From: Mycobacteriales bacterium | GTDB lineage: Bacteria; Actinomycetota; Actinomycetes; Mycobacteriales; SCTD01 | NCBI GenBank assembly: GCA_030447385.1 | Contig: JAUJOY010000006.1 | Location: 141,405 to 202,278 of the forward strand | Reading direction: 5' to 3' | DNA: 60,874 bases | In this document: piece by piece, positions 1 through 10,610 of the stretch | How positions within the stretch are numbered: the first letter of the stretch is position 1 | Layout: every line of letters starts with the position of its first letter | Program-made: the position numbers and the translations under genes | The notes under the pieces: model-generated | Database searches by the model: none | What the model was told of the DNA's origin: nothing | What the model saw: the letters and a program-made list of their open reading frames with translations, nothing else

Positions 1-201
1 GACGCCACGGTCAGCCTGCACGTCGGCGCGGACGCCCGACAGGATCGAGCCCTGCACCGCGAAGAGCGCGATCAGCGCGATCGACTGCAGGACGGCGGCC
101 CGCCACGGGTGCGTACGCGCCTGGACATGGCCGCGGACAGGCCCCGTCGCGCGCGGCCCGGGAGCTGGATCCCCCGGACCGCGGCGCGACGAAGACGTCA
201 T
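1..201 (-). CDS. N-terminal fragment of a membrane-anchored protein, possibly a sortase
   Basis: The open frame starts with ATG at 201 and runs off the left edge, so only about 67 residues are visible. They show a Pro/Arg/Gly-rich basic head (residues 1-35) followed by one hydrophobic segment (about residues 36-55), that is, a cytoplasmic tail plus a signal anchor. The start lies 5 bases after the stop of the DUF4331 gene, so the two are almost certainly cotranscribed. The DUF4331 protein ends with a sorting-signal-like tail, and a sortase encoded next to its substrate would have this N-terminal form; that identification is inference only, because no catalytic region is inside the window. Confidence 0.5.
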   Translation of the reverse strand, partial: MTSSSRRGPGDPAPGPRATGPVRGHVQARTHPWRAAVLQSIALIALFAVQGSILSGVRADVQADRGV

Positions 202-205
202 CGAA

Positions 206-1834
206 CTACTGCGCGGCGCGCTTGCGCAGGAACAAGCCGGCGCCTGCCAGGGCGATGCCGACGAGCGCGAGGCTCACCGGAAGGACCGGCAGCCCCTCGT
301 CCGCCAGCCCGCCGAAGCCGGTGGCGACACCTCCGGTCGGAGCGCTCCCGGAGGACCCGCTGCCCCCCTGGCCAGCCGCACCGGTGTTCCCGGCACCGGC
401 CGAGCCACCTGCTGCATTGCCTCTGGCAGCGACCTTTCCGGTCCCTCGGGGCGCGGTGGACGAGCCGGAGTGCGGCAGCGCGAGGTACGGGAAGGTGCTG
501 CCGAACCTGAGGTCGTTCTCGTTGACGCCGTCACCGGCGGCCAGCGGCTCGACGATCTTGCCGGTGCGGACGGCACCCTCGAGCGCCTGGATCTCGATGT
601 CCACCACGTCATCGATCAGGCGACGGCCGTTGGGGAACCCGGCCGTGTCCTTGGCCAGGACACCGAGGCGGTTCGGCTTGGCGGCCGGCGCGATTTTGGT
701 GTTGAGCCGCATCATCTCCGCGGGCTTGACCATCGGTGGCTTGTTGAGGCCTTCCACGCCGGTGAGGAAGATCGAGAAGATGTCGTCGCGGGGCGCAGTC
801 GGGGCAGGGATCTTGTAGATGGCCTCGATGAGCTTGGGCACCTCAGGGTCGTTGACCTTGTCGACCACCGCCTGGACGCTGGCGTCCATCTCCGGCGGCA
901 GGTTGTTGAAGGCGTCCTTGAGGCCGGCGGGCACGACCACCTCGTTGACCAGCGGCATTCCGAGGCGCGAGACCTGGACGAACTCGCCACCGGGGGTCGC
1001 CTTGCCTGCGGCGAGGGTGAAGGTCTGCTGGTCGGTGGTCGACCAGACGCCGATGATGCCGCTGCCGTCGCCCCCTTGTGTGATCTTGGAGACGGGCACC
1101 TGAAGCGCGATGGCGTTGACGTTGTAGCCGGTCAGCGTGTCGTTGCCGACCTCGGACAGGTCACCGCCGTACAGCAGGTCGAAGACCCTGAGGTCCAGGA
1201 AGAACGGGTCGTCGGCCTGACCGACGAAGCTCGAGCCGCCGTCACCCTGAACCGGGGTGATGGCCTCGTCGCGCAGGGCCGCGTAGTTCGGCATCGAGGC
1301 GTCACCGACGCGGGAGGGAGCGACCTTGCCGTTGTCGACGAGCGTCGTGGCCGTGCCGGCCGCGTCGATCGCCTCGAGCTTGTAGGTCTGCTTGAACAGC
1401 AGCGTGGGGTCGTTGAAGGAGTTCACGGCGCCGTTGTTGTAGAGGAAGGTGCTCGTACCCCGCTTGTCCTCGTTCTTGAACGTCCAGCGGTAGGTGATGT
1501 CCGGCTTGGCATCACCGTTGTTGTCGACCTTGATGTTGTAGCGATAGCCGTCCGCGCCCCAGGGGTAGAAGTTGGGGCCGCCGGAGGGATCCTGGAAGGG
1601 GATCCAGTTGGCGATGAGCGTCACCGTGTCGGGCTTGTCCGGGCTGACGAACGCGTAGGTGTCGGTGTTGTCCGACAGCGGGTTGGCGGCGGTCAGCGGC
1701 GCCTCCCGGTGGCTGGATGCGCCACCGAGGCCCGGCCCGAGGGCCAGGCCTGTTCCGGCAACAGCCATGCCTGCGGCGACAAGCGCACGCCCGGCGCGAC
1801 GCACCGACGCTCGTCGTGAGGAGACAGTGGTCAT
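206..1834 (-). CDS. DUF4331 family exported, surface-anchored protein
   Basis: A 542-residue exported protein of the DUF4331 family (function unknown). The N-terminus has a basic stretch and a hydrophobic signal segment (about residues 15-38), directly followed by the family hallmark SHREAP at 41-46. The family body runs to about residue 430. A Gly/Ser/Ala-rich linker follows, then PTGGVATGFGG, a hydrophobic helix and the basic tail RKRAAQ, which resembles a cell-wall sorting signal. I chose the ATG at 1834 rather than an in-frame start 27 bases upstream because AGGGAG sits 5 bases before it. It is divergent from a TPR gene and a NicO-type transporter and is followed at once by another membrane protein gene. 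Confidence 0.85.
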   Translation of the reverse strand: MTTVSSRRASVRRAGRALVAAGMAVAGTGLALGPGLGGASSHREAPLTAANPLSDNTDTYAFVSPDKPDTVTLIANWIPFQDPSGGPNFYPWGADGYRYNIKVDNNGDAKPDITYRWTFKNEDKRGTSTFLYNNGAVNSFNDPTLLFKQTYKLEAIDAAGTATTLVDNGKVAPSRVGDASMPNYAALRDEAITPVQGDGGSSFVGQADDPFFLDLRVFDLLYGGDLSEVGNDTLTGYNVNAIALQVPVSKITQGGDGSGIIGVWSTTDQQTFTLAAGKATPGGEFVQVSRLGMPLVNEVVVPAGLKDAFNNLPPEMDASVQAVVDKVNDPEVPKLIEAIYKIPAPTAPRDDIFSIFLTGVEGLNKPPMVKPAEMMRLNTKIAPAAKPNRLGVLAKDTAGFPNGRRLIDDVVDIEIQALEGAVRTGKIVEPLAAGDGVNENDLRFGSTFPYLALPHSGSSTAPRGTGKVAARGNAAGGSAGAGNTGAAGQGGSGSSGSAPTGGVATGFGGLADEGLPVLPVSLALVGIALAGAGLFLRKRAAQ

Positions 1835-2058
1835 GGAACTCCCTGCAGTCGCGTCCCGCACTCGGGACGTCGTGGCCTGCCGTCCCGCGGAGGGCAGGGG
1901 AGGCGCGAAGAAGAACGTCCCCGTCCGGGCATCCGCACGAGGCGGGCGAACGGTTCATTCCCGGTCAGACTTCGCTGCGGGCGGGTGCAAGCCGGAGGGG
2001 CGGCTGTGACGAACACCCCCCGTAGGGTGCGAATCCCCTCGCCTGAAAGGACGGCTGC

Positions 2059-3366
2059 ATGCAGCGCTGGGCTCGTGGCGCCCTGTCGGTTACTGCCGTC
2101 GTGGGACTGGCCGCCGGTCTGCTCGCCATCGGCGCAGCGGCCGGTCCGCCGCCGCCGGGACCGGCCTCGACGAGCGCCCCCTCAGGCTCGGCGGGGGATC
2201 CGACGGCACGAGGCATCGCCGGCCTTCAGGCAGAGCTTGCTCGGGTGCCGGGGAACCACCCGAAGTGGTCAGCCCTGGGCATGGCCTACCTCGAGCAGGC
2301 GCGGCTCACCGCCGACCCGACCTTCTACGGCAAGGCGGAGGCGGCTTTCGCCAGGGCGCTGGAGCTGCGTCCGACCGACAACGACGCAGCGCTGACCGGT
2401 CAGGCCTCGTTGGCTTCGGCCCGGCACGACTTCGCCGAGGCACTCGCCCTCAGCGAGCAGAGCCTGGCGGTCAACGGCTTCAGCGCGACGACCTACGCCG
2501 TACGTTTCGACGCGCTCAACGAACTCGGCCGCTACGAGGAGGCGCGGGCAGCCGTCCAGAGGATGCTCGACCTGAGGCCAGGCCTGGACGCGCTGACCCG
2601 TGCCTCATACGCGGTCGAGCTGACCGGCGATGTCGCGCAGGCCGGGGAGTTGCTGCGGCAGGCGGTGGCGTACGGCAGGGCGCCCGGCGACATCGCCTTC
2701 GCGCAGTACTACCTGGGTGAGCTCGCCTGGAACACCGGGGACCTCGAGGCGGCCCGGCTGGCCTATCAGAGTGCGCTCGACGCGGACCCCGGCTACCTCC
2801 CCGCTGCCGCAGGACGCGCAAAGGTCGCGGCGGCGTCGGGTGACGCCGCGGCCGCCGCGGCGGACTACCGGCGCGTGGTCGAGCGGCTGCCGTCACCAGA
2901 GTTCCTGGTCGCCTACGGCGAGCTGCTCGAGGCGACCGGGCAGATCGATGCGGCGCAGGAGCAGTACGCCGTCGTACGCGCGACGCAGCGCCTCTACGCC
3001 GCTAACGGTCAGGACGTGGACACCGAGCTCGCGCTGTTCGAGGCCGACCACGGGGTAGCGGCCGACGCGGTCCTCAGTGCCGAGAAGGCCTACGCGAAGC
3101 GTCCGGCGGCCATCCTGACCCAGGACGCATACGCCTGGGCGCTGCACGCCGCTGGACGGTCCGCGGAGGCGCTGCCGATCGCCCGCCAGGCCAATCGGCT
3201 GGGCCTGAAGTCCCCGGTCCTCGCCTACCACCTCGGCGTCATCGAGGCCGCCGCCGGCGACCGCAGCGCCGCGCGCGCCTCGCTGCAGCGCGCGCTCGCG
3301 CTCAACCCTGCGTTCCACCCCCTGCAGGCCGACCGCGCGCGCAGGCTGCTGACGACGCTCGGATGA
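2059..3366 (+). CDS. Exported tetratricopeptide-repeat protein
   Basis: A 435-residue protein with an N-terminal signal-like segment (residues 6-28), a Pro/Ser linker and then a solenoid of TPR units from about residue 50 to the end (for example AFARALELRPTDNDAAL and ASLQRALALNPAFHPLQ, the usual helix-turn-helix with Pro at the unit end). TPR proteins are protein-binding scaffolds; no enzyme domain is visible. The ATG is preceded by GAAAGGA at suitable distance. The stop overlaps the start of the NicO-type transporter by four bases (ATGA), so the two are translationally coupled. The divergent DUF4331 gene shares the 224-base spacer 1835-2058, in which I see no convincing promoter or riboswitch. 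Confidence 0.8.
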   Translation: MQRWARGALSVTAVVGLAAGLLAIGAAAGPPPPGPASTSAPSGSAGDPTARGIAGLQAELARVPGNHPKWSALGMAYLEQARLTADPTFYGKAEAAFARALELRPTDNDAALTGQASLASARHDFAEALALSEQSLAVNGFSATTYAVRFDALNELGRYEEARAAVQRMLDLRPGLDALTRASYAVELTGDVAQAGELLRQAVAYGRAPGDIAFAQYYLGELAWNTGDLEAARLAYQSALDADPGYLPAAAGRAKVAAASGDAAAAAADYRRVVERLPSPEFLVAYGELLEATGQIDAAQEQYAVVRATQRLYAANGQDVDTELALFEADHGVAADAVLSAEKAYAKRPAAILTQDAYAWALHAAGRSAEALPIARQANRLGLKSPVLAYHLGVIEAAAGDRSAARASLQRALALNPAFHPLQADRARRLLTTLG

Positions 3367-5042
3367 GACGGGCGCTCGCGGTACTCCTCGGCGCGGCGGC
3401 CCTGACGGTCCTCCCGGCCGGTGCGGTCTTCGCCCACCCGCTGGGCAACTTCACGGTCAACACCGCGGATCGCCTGATCGTCACCGAAGCCGGCCTGGTC
3501 GTGATGCACGTGGTCGACCTCGCCGAGATCCCAACGGTCCAGCTCAGCCAGGTACGTGCAGGGGTGGACACCGACCGCGACGGTGCGCTCTCGCCGGCCG
3601 AGCTCACCGCGTACGGAGCGCGGGAGTGCGACCGGGTCGGTGGACTGCTCTCGGTTGTCATCGACGGTGCGCCGGCGCCCTTGACCCTGCGCGCCTCCGA
3701 AGGTGCGGGCCGTCCGGGTGCGGCCGGCCTCGCGACGACGCGCGTGTCGTGCACGTACGACACCGGCGTGCGCCCGCGCACGTCCGTCACGTTCACGGAC
3801 CCGGCGGCAGTGGAGCGCAACGGCTGGCGGGAGGTGACGGCGTCTTCGGAGTGCGGGCGGCTGACCTCGGCGGACGTTCCCGCCGACAGCCCTACCGGAC
3901 TGCTGACCTCCTACCCCGAGGACCTGCTGCAGTCGCCGCTGGACGTCAGCAGCGCCCGGTTCGAGGTACGCGCCGGCGCCGCCTGCTCGGCGGGTGCGGC
4001 GGCGGTGACCACCGAGGAGGTCGCCCCTCGTGGCGTGGACCGCGTCTCCCGGGCGTTCACCGACTTCCTCGGCCGGCCGGACCTCACGATGACCTTCGCG
4101 GTGGTGTCACTCGGGGCGGCCGTGCTCTTCGGCGTGCTCCACGCTCTGGCGCCCGGCCACGGGAAGACCGTGATGGCTGCATACCTGGTCGGACAGCGCG
4201 GCACGCGGCGGCAGGCACTGCAGCTCGGCGGCGTCGTGACGTTCACGCACACCGCCAGCGTGCTGCTGCTCGGGGGAGTCCTGGCACTCGGTGCGCTCGC
4301 CGCACCTGAGCTGGTGGTGCCGTTCACCGAGGTGCTCTCCGGGCTGCTGCTCGCTGCAGTCGGGGTCTACCTCGCAGCGCTCGCCCTCCGGCGGCTCCGC
4401 GGGGAGGCGGGGCACGCCCACGGTGATCACGGTCACGGGGACCACGAACACGCCCATCACGACCGGGGCGGGCACCACGAGCACAGCCACGAGCACAGCC
4501 AGGGGCCCGACCGCGACCACGACGGCCACGAGCACCCGCACGATGACCACCACGACGGTCACGAACACCCGCCCCCGACACCTTCTACGATCCCGGTGGC
4601 GGCCGGTACCGCGTCTGCCGGCACCGCCACCCTGGCCGCCGCGGCCGAGCCCAGGTCGCACACCCATGGCGGCCGTTCGCACACCCACGCACCGCTCCCG
4701 GACGGTCCGCTGTCCTGGAAAGCCCTGGCCGGCATGGGGGTGGCCGGCGGCCTGGTGCCCAGCCCGTCGGCGCTGCTCGTCCTGCTCAGCGCGACCGCGC
4801 TCGGCCGCGCCTGGTTCGGCGTGATCCTCGTCGTGGCCTACGGCCTGGGAATGGCCGTCACCCTGACTGCGGCGGGCCTGCTGCTCCTTCGCAGTCAGGC
4901 GCTGCTGGACCGCCGCGGCTGGTCGGGAAGTCGCGGGCGGGCTTTCGTACGCCTGCTGCCACTCGGAACCGCCGGCCTGGTCGTGGTGCTCGGTCTCAGC
5001 CTCGTCCTGCGCGGGGCGCTCACGGGTCGCGGCCTGCTCTGA
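3363..5042 (+). CDS. NicO/RcnA/HupE-like nickel/cobalt transporter with His-rich loop
   Basis: A 559-residue inner-membrane protein. Residues 1-24 are a signal segment, followed by HPLGNFTVN at the mature N-terminus, an outer domain of about 200 residues, and then the transporter core. The core contains the NicO signature HALAPGHGKTVMAAYL (from about residue 259) and a following TFTHTASVLLLG helix. A very His/Asp-rich loop (about residues 349-404) and a second cluster of HTH repeats (about 430-442) separate the two halves of the helix bundle, as in metal efflux or uptake permeases of this family, where they bind Ni/Co. The direction of transport and the metal cannot be told from sequence. The start is fixed by the overlap with the TPR gene. 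Confidence 0.85.
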   Translation: MRRALAVLLGAAALTVLPAGAVFAHPLGNFTVNTADRLIVTEAGLVVMHVVDLAEIPTVQLSQVRAGVDTDRDGALSPAELTAYGARECDRVGGLLSVVIDGAPAPLTLRASEGAGRPGAAGLATTRVSCTYDTGVRPRTSVTFTDPAAVERNGWREVTASSECGRLTSADVPADSPTGLLTSYPEDLLQSPLDVSSARFEVRAGAACSAGAAAVTTEEVAPRGVDRVSRAFTDFLGRPDLTMTFAVVSLGAAVLFGVLHALAPGHGKTVMAAYLVGQRGTRRQALQLGGVVTFTHTASVLLLGGVLALGALAAPELVVPFTEVLSGLLLAAVGVYLAALALRRLRGEAGHAHGDHGHGDHEHAHHDRGGHHEHSHEHSQGPDRDHDGHEHPHDDHHDGHEHPPPTPSTIPVAAGTASAGTATLAAAAEPRSHTHGGRSHTHAPLPDGPLSWKALAGMGVAGGLVPSPSALLVLLSATALGRAWFGVILVVAYGLGMAVTLTAAGLLLLRSQALLDRRGWSGSRGRAFVRLLPLGTAGLVVVLGLSLVLRGALTGRGLL

Positions 5043-5182
5043 GGAGGGTTGGGCTGGATCGTGAGGCCGTGGGTCGTGTGCTACCCGCCGAGCACTGGGA
5101 CATCTTCGCCTGGGCTGGCGAACGTCCTGGCCAACAGGCGCAGCGCCTTGCCCACGCAAGTGTCTGTGGACATGCTGGGCGG

Positions 5183-5633
5183 GTGAAGGACGACTTGCAG
5201 CAGCAGCTTGAGCTGTTCGAGTTCTGCGTCTTGCACCGGGATGTGACGGCAGCCGAGGCAGTCCTCGACGCGAGCTATGCCCTAGCCCTCGTTGCTCCTG
5301 CGTATGCCCGCATGCCGCGGGCGCGTTGGCTCGAGGTGCTGCCGGAGTACGCCGTCCGGAGCTACGTCGTCGAAGAGCTGCAGCTGGACGTCGACGGGGA
5401 CACCGCCGCTGTCCCTGCAGCGGGTGCGGATGACAGCGACGGTGTTGGGACAGGATCGCAGCGGGACCTTCGTGATGAGCGACATCTGGCGCCGCCGCCC
5501 GCACGGCTGGCGGCTGTGGAGAAGGCACTCCACGCCGCTGGAGGCCGGCATCATGCCCGGAGCGGATCACCCCCGTAAATTGCCTCCGGCGCCCGGCGGC
5601 AATCGGATGCCGCCCCGTCTGCCTCGGGTGTGA
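5183..5633 (+). CDS. Small NTF2-like (SnoaL/DUF4440-type) protein, frame-shifted
   Basis: Starting from GTG at 5183, the frame reads a helix (QQQLELFEFCVLHRDVTAAE), then a strand-rich part with EVLPEYAVRSYVVEELQLDV. At about 5410 the protein continues in another frame with VRMTATVLGQDRSGTFVMSD and WRRRPHGWRLWRRHS, ending at 5633. This order of a helical start and a curved sheet ending in a Trp-rich strand fits DUF4440/NTF2-like proteins, which bind or convert small molecules. No catalytic residue can be assigned. A longer in-frame start at 5069 exists but its extra 38 residues look non-coding. The shift is probably a missing or added base in the assembly. Confidence 0.5.
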
Positions 5634-5644
5634 TGGACGGCCTT

Positions 5645-5660
5645 CGCCGGCTCGCCGGCG
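5645..5660 (-). terminator. Possible hairpin behind tRNA-Arg
   Basis: A palindrome (CGCCGGC, two bases, GCCGGCG) lies 35 bases downstream of the minus-strand tRNA gene. It lacks a T-tract, and the loop would have to open by some pairs, so this is only a weak terminator candidate. Confidence 0.25.
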
Positions 5661-5694
5661 GTAGGCTCGTGCCGCGTGACCTGCGGTTCGTGCG

Positions 5695-5766
5695 TGCCCC
5701 CGGCAGGATTCGAACCTGCGCCCCTGCCTCCGGAGGGCAGTGCTCTATCCCCTGAGCTACGGGGGC
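5695..5766 (-). tRNA. tRNA-Arg (anticodon CCG)
   Basis: Read on the minus strand, this folds as a full cloverleaf of 72 bases: acceptor stem GCCCCCG/CGGGGGC with discriminator A, D-arm GCTC...GAGC, anticodon stem CTGCC/GGCAG with loop CTCCGGA (anticodon CCG, reads the CGG codon), a four-base variable loop, and T-arm GCAGG/CCTGC with loop TTCGAAT. CCA is not encoded. No integrase gene or direct repeat nearby suggests use as an attachment site. Confidence 0.95.
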
Positions 5767-5833
5767 TCGGGCGGGCGACGTTACCAGCCGAGCCGCAAGC
5801 CGCCGGATCGCCGCCGGGCCCCCCGACCGGCTG

Positions 5834-5839
5834 TAGCGT
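5834..5839 (+). promoter_or_regulatory. -10 element of a leaderless promoter (receiver gene)
   Basis: TAGCGT ends 7 bases before the ATG at 5847, placing the transcription start at or next to the start codon; no Shine-Dalgarno is present. The same arrangement recurs at several genes in the window. Confidence 0.45.
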
Positions 5840-5846
5840 CCGGCCC

Positions 5847-6233
5847 ATGTCGAGCAGCTTGGGTCGCGTCCTGGTGGTCGACGACGACACCGTCATCCGT
5901 CAGCTGATCACCGTCAACCTGGAGCTCGAGGGGTTCGAGGTCGCGACGGCGGTGGACGGGCAGGACTGCCTCGACAAGGTCAAGGACGTCCGGCCGGACG
6001 TGATCACGCTGGACATCATGATGCCGAGGCTCGACGGCTGGGAGGCCGCCGGCCGGCTGCGCTCGGACCCCGAGACAGCCGGCATCAAGGTCGTGCTGCT
6101 GTCGGCCCGTGCGCAGGAGGCTGACCTGGAGCGCGGCAGCCGGATCGGGGTGGATGCCTACCTCACCAAGCCGTTCGACCCCGACGAGCTGATCGACGTC
6201 GTACGCCGGCTTGCCGGCCTGCCGCCGGCCTGA
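5847..6233 (+). CDS. Stand-alone response-regulator receiver protein
   Basis: A 128-residue protein made only of a CheY-type receiver domain: acidic pocket VVDDD (residues 10-14), phospho-acceptor Asp56 in TLDIMMP, the Thr/Ser switch in LLSARA, and the conserved Lys in TKPF near residue 108. There is no DNA-binding or enzymatic output domain, so it must act through protein contacts or as a phosphate relay. No histidine kinase is encoded nearby, so its partner is unknown. I chose the ATG at 5847 because the upstream extension (to 5676) reads through the tRNA gene. Confidence 0.9.
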   Translation: MSSSLGRVLVVDDDTVIRQLITVNLELEGFEVATAVDGQDCLDKVKDVRPDVITLDIMMPRLDGWEAAGRLRSDPETAGIKVVLLSARAQEADLERGSRIGVDAYLTKPFDPDELIDVVRRLAGLPPA

Positions 6234-6237
6234 CCAG

Positions 6238-7030
6238 CTAGCTCGTGGCCGGGCTCGGCACCGGAGCTGCCGGGGGACTGGCTGCCGGGCTCGGGGCGCC
6301 CGTCGCCGGCGCCGTGGCTGCGCCGGACGGCAGGATTGCGCCGTCCGGAGCGGCGACCCGCACGGGGCCGGTGGTGGTGTTGCCGACGCAGGCGGCACCG
6401 CGCTCGGGGGTCTGCGGACCGTTGCGGCTGTAGGCGTTGATGAACTGGTCGACCCGCTCGTCGTCGGCCTTGCTGACGGCCAGCTGGCGCCCCCAGGCGG
6501 TCAGGAGGATCGGGCTGTCCTGCCCCGCGATCGGGCTCATCAGCAGGTAGGGGTCGCCCCCGCGGTGGCCGCCAGGGCGTCCACCTGGTCCGCCGCCCCC
6601 GCCGGGTCGTAGGTGATCCAGACAGCGCCGTGCTCCAGCGAGTGCACCGCGTGCTCGGGGGCGATGGCGGCGTTGTAGACCGCGCACTGCTGGGGAGCCG
6701 GGTTGTGGTCCCCACCGGGGGCGGCACCCTCGGGTAGTTCACCGAACCCTGCACGTGGTTGCGGGTCAGGGTCTTCTCGTCGCTGATGACCACGCCCTCG
6801 ATGTTGTTGTCCGGGTCGGTGAGGACGCTGGAGATGCCCGAGCCCTGGTTGAGGGCGGCGTAGGTGACGACGCCGATGAGGACGGCACCGAGCACCAGCG
6901 ACCCGAGCACGGTCCCCCACGGGAACGGCTTGCCCACCTTCGTCGGAGCGGCCCGTCGGGAGGAGCCGCGGCCCGAGGAGCTCCCACGGGACGAGCCTCC
7001 ACGCGGTGGCGGCGGCGGCGACTTCGGCAT
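6238..7030 (-). CDS. DUF3105 membrane protein, frame-shifted
   Basis: Starts with ATG at 7030 (GGGAGA upstream). It encodes a Pro/Gly/Ser/Arg-rich cytoplasmic head, one membrane helix ([20 protein letters not shown]), and an outer DUF3105 domain. The domain's conserved part ([16 protein letters not shown] and [11 protein letters not shown]) lies in three successive frames, with shifts near 6730 and 6560, before a Pro/Ala/Ser-rich tail ending at 6238. The family is widespread in actinobacteria but has no assigned function; the conserved Cys and His residues suggest metal or disulfide chemistry outside the membrane. The gene stops 5 bases from the end of the convergent receiver gene. The shifts look like assembly indels. 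Confidence 0.7.
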
Positions 7031-7148
7031 GCGCAGGTCTCTCCCGGTGCGAGTGGTGGAGGCGCGGAGCGCGGCCCCTCGGTGCGACGAGCGGGCCCGG
7101 ACAGGCGTTCCCGCTGCTTCTCGCGGGAGTCTAGGCGGGGCCGGACGA

Positions 7149-7154
7149 TAGCCT
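7149..7154 (+). promoter_or_regulatory. -10 element upstream of argS
   Basis: TAGCCT lies 6 bases before the GTG start of argS, as in leaderless promoters; the intervening GGGGAG might alternatively serve as a short Shine-Dalgarno. Confidence 0.4.
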
Positions 7155-7160
7155 GGGGAG

Positions 7161-8821
<1,661 letters not shown>

Positions 8822-8825
<4 letters not shown>

Positions 8826-10166
8826 CCGCCGTGCTGCGGCTGCGCAGCGACCTGGAGCCCGCCGTCTGGCCGGTCACCGCGACCCGCGGCGAGGACGGCG
8901 TCCTGCGCCTCGGGGGCGTCGACGTCCGCGACCTCGCGGCGCAGTTCGGCACCCCCGCGTACGTCCTGGACGAGGACGACTTCCGCGGCCGCTGCCGGGC
9001 GTGGCGCGACGCGTTCCGGCCGGAAGGGGCTGCCGACGGCGACGTCTACTACGCGGGCAAGGCGTTCCTGTGCACCGCGATCGCCCGGTGGGTGGCCGAG
9101 GAGGGCCTGTCCCTCGACGTCTGCACCGGCGGCGAGCTGGCTGTGGCGCTGCGGGCCGGCTTCCCGGTGGAGCGGCTGACGTTCCACGGCAACAACAAGA
9201 GCGTGCCCGAGCTGGTGCGGGCGGTCGAGGCGGGCGTCGGGCGCATCGTGGTCGACAGCTTCGACGAGCTGGTGCGCCTGGCCGCCGTCGCCGAGCGCGC
9301 CGGGGCACGCCAGCGTGTCCAGGTGCGGGTGACGCCGGGAGTGGAGGCGCACACCCACGAGTACGTCCAGACCGGTCAGGAGGACCAGAAGTTCGGCTTC
9401 TCCCTCGCGAGCGGCGCCGCGGCGGAGGCCGCCCGCCGGATCCTCGGCCTGCCCTCGCTCGAGCTCGTCGGCCTGCACTGCCACATCGGCTCGCACATCT
9501 TCGACGTGCACGGCTTCAAGCTCGCGGCCCACCGTATGGTGGGGCTGCTCGACGCGATCCGCGACGAGCACGGGCTGGTGCTGCCCGAGCTCAACCTCGG
9601 CGGCGGCCAGGGCATCGCCTACACCGCCGCCGACGACCCGATGGACGTCGTCGACTACGCGCAGGGACTGCGCAAGGTCGTCGAGCGCGAGTGCGCGGCG
9701 GTCGACCTGCCGGTGCCGCGACTGGCGGTCGAGCCCGGACGCGCCATCTCCGGCCCGACGACCGTCACGCTGTACGAGGTGGGCACGGTCAAGGAGCTCG
9801 CCGGGCCTGCGGACCTATGTCAGCGTCGACGGCGGCATGAGCGACAACATCCGCACCGCGCTCTACGACGCCCGCTACACCGCGGTGCTCGCCTCCCGGG
9901 CGTCCACCGCGGAGGCGGCCAACGTCACCCTCTGCGGAAAGCACTGCGAGAGCGGCGACATCGTCGTCCACGACGTGCCGCTGCCCGACGACCTGTCACC
10001 GGGCGACCTCGTCGCGGTGCCGGCCTCCGGTGCCTACCACCGCTCGATGGCCAGCAACTACAACCACGTGCCCCGGCCGCCGGTGGTGGCCGTGCGGGAC
10101 GGCGAGGCCCGCCTGCTCGTCCGGCGCGAGACCGAGGACGACCTGCTCGCCCTGGACGTCGAGTGA
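8822..10166 (+). CDS. lysA: Diaminopimelate decarboxylase (one frameshift)
   Basis: A PLP enzyme of about 447 residues that converts meso-diaminopimelate to lysine. The PLP lysine is in DVYYAGKAF (near residue 79), with [10 protein letters not shown] near residue 220 and [12 protein letters not shown] for phosphate binding. The frame breaks near 9803 and resumes as [16 protein letters not shown], the conserved C-terminal part that includes the substrate-binding CGKHCESGD. In such an essential biosynthetic gene a single-base shift in GC-rich sequence is more likely an assembly error than a mutation. The GTG start at 8822 overlaps the argS stop; the next small membrane-protein gene overlaps the lysA stop in turn. 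Confidence 0.93.
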
Positions 10167-10610
10167 GCGCGGCCGGGGACGGCGAGGGGCTCAGCGCGAC
10201 CGACTGGGCGCGCTACGCCGGGCTGCTCGGCCTCGCCACCCTGCTGTTCCTGGCCGTCTTCGGCTCCCGCGAGGGCGTCCTCGTCAGCCTGGTCGCGGTC
10301 TACCTGGTGCTCGCGGCCCTCGGGCTGCTCGTCGTCCAGGCTCCGCATGGACCGCTCGTGACCGGCCGCCAGCGGCGGCTGGGCTGGCTGCTCTGCATCG
10401 CCCTCGTCGGGGTCGTCCTCGCCGCCGGGCTGCTGGTCGGCGCGCTCCTCGGCGCGGCGGCGGCACTGGCCTACGCCGGAGGTGCCCTCGCCCTGCTGGC
10501 GGCCGCCGTCACCCGTGGCCGCCGGCTGCTGGCCCCGCCCCCGCTGCCGGCCGGCCGGACCTGCAAGTGCTGCACCGCCACCCACTTCGACGCGGTGAGG
10601 GTGCTGATGC
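10163..10610 (+). CDS. Small membrane protein between lysA and hom
   Basis: GTG at 10163 overlaps the lysA stop (GTGA). The product has about 148 residues with four predicted hydrophobic helices (for example [12 protein letters not shown] and [18 protein letters not shown]), followed by [17 protein letters not shown] at the C-terminus. No stop occurs in this frame before hom; two TGA codons in a neighbouring frame (10596, 10605) suggest the real end is near 10607 and that one base is wrong close to it. I do not recognise a family. The Cys-rich tail CKCC is its only distinctive feature and might bind a metal. The position inside the operon suggests coexpression with lysine and threonine synthesis. 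Confidence 0.6.

Noticed and set aside
470-1819. Long plus-strand frame (449 residues) opposite the DUF4331 gene
   Set aside because: Composition rich in Arg/Gly/Val/Asp without any family motif; it is the antisense shadow of a GC-rich gene whose protein is clearly recognisable.
1835-2058. Cobalamin or NiCo riboswitch upstream of the TPR-NicO genes
   Set aside because: Looked for because of the metal transporter; the conserved B12 box and the NiCo core are absent, and no clear multi-arm fold is seen.
5695-5766. tRNA-Arg as an attachment site of a mobile element
   Set aside because: No integrase, no flanking direct repeat of the tRNA 3' end, and no phage or plasmid genes on either side.
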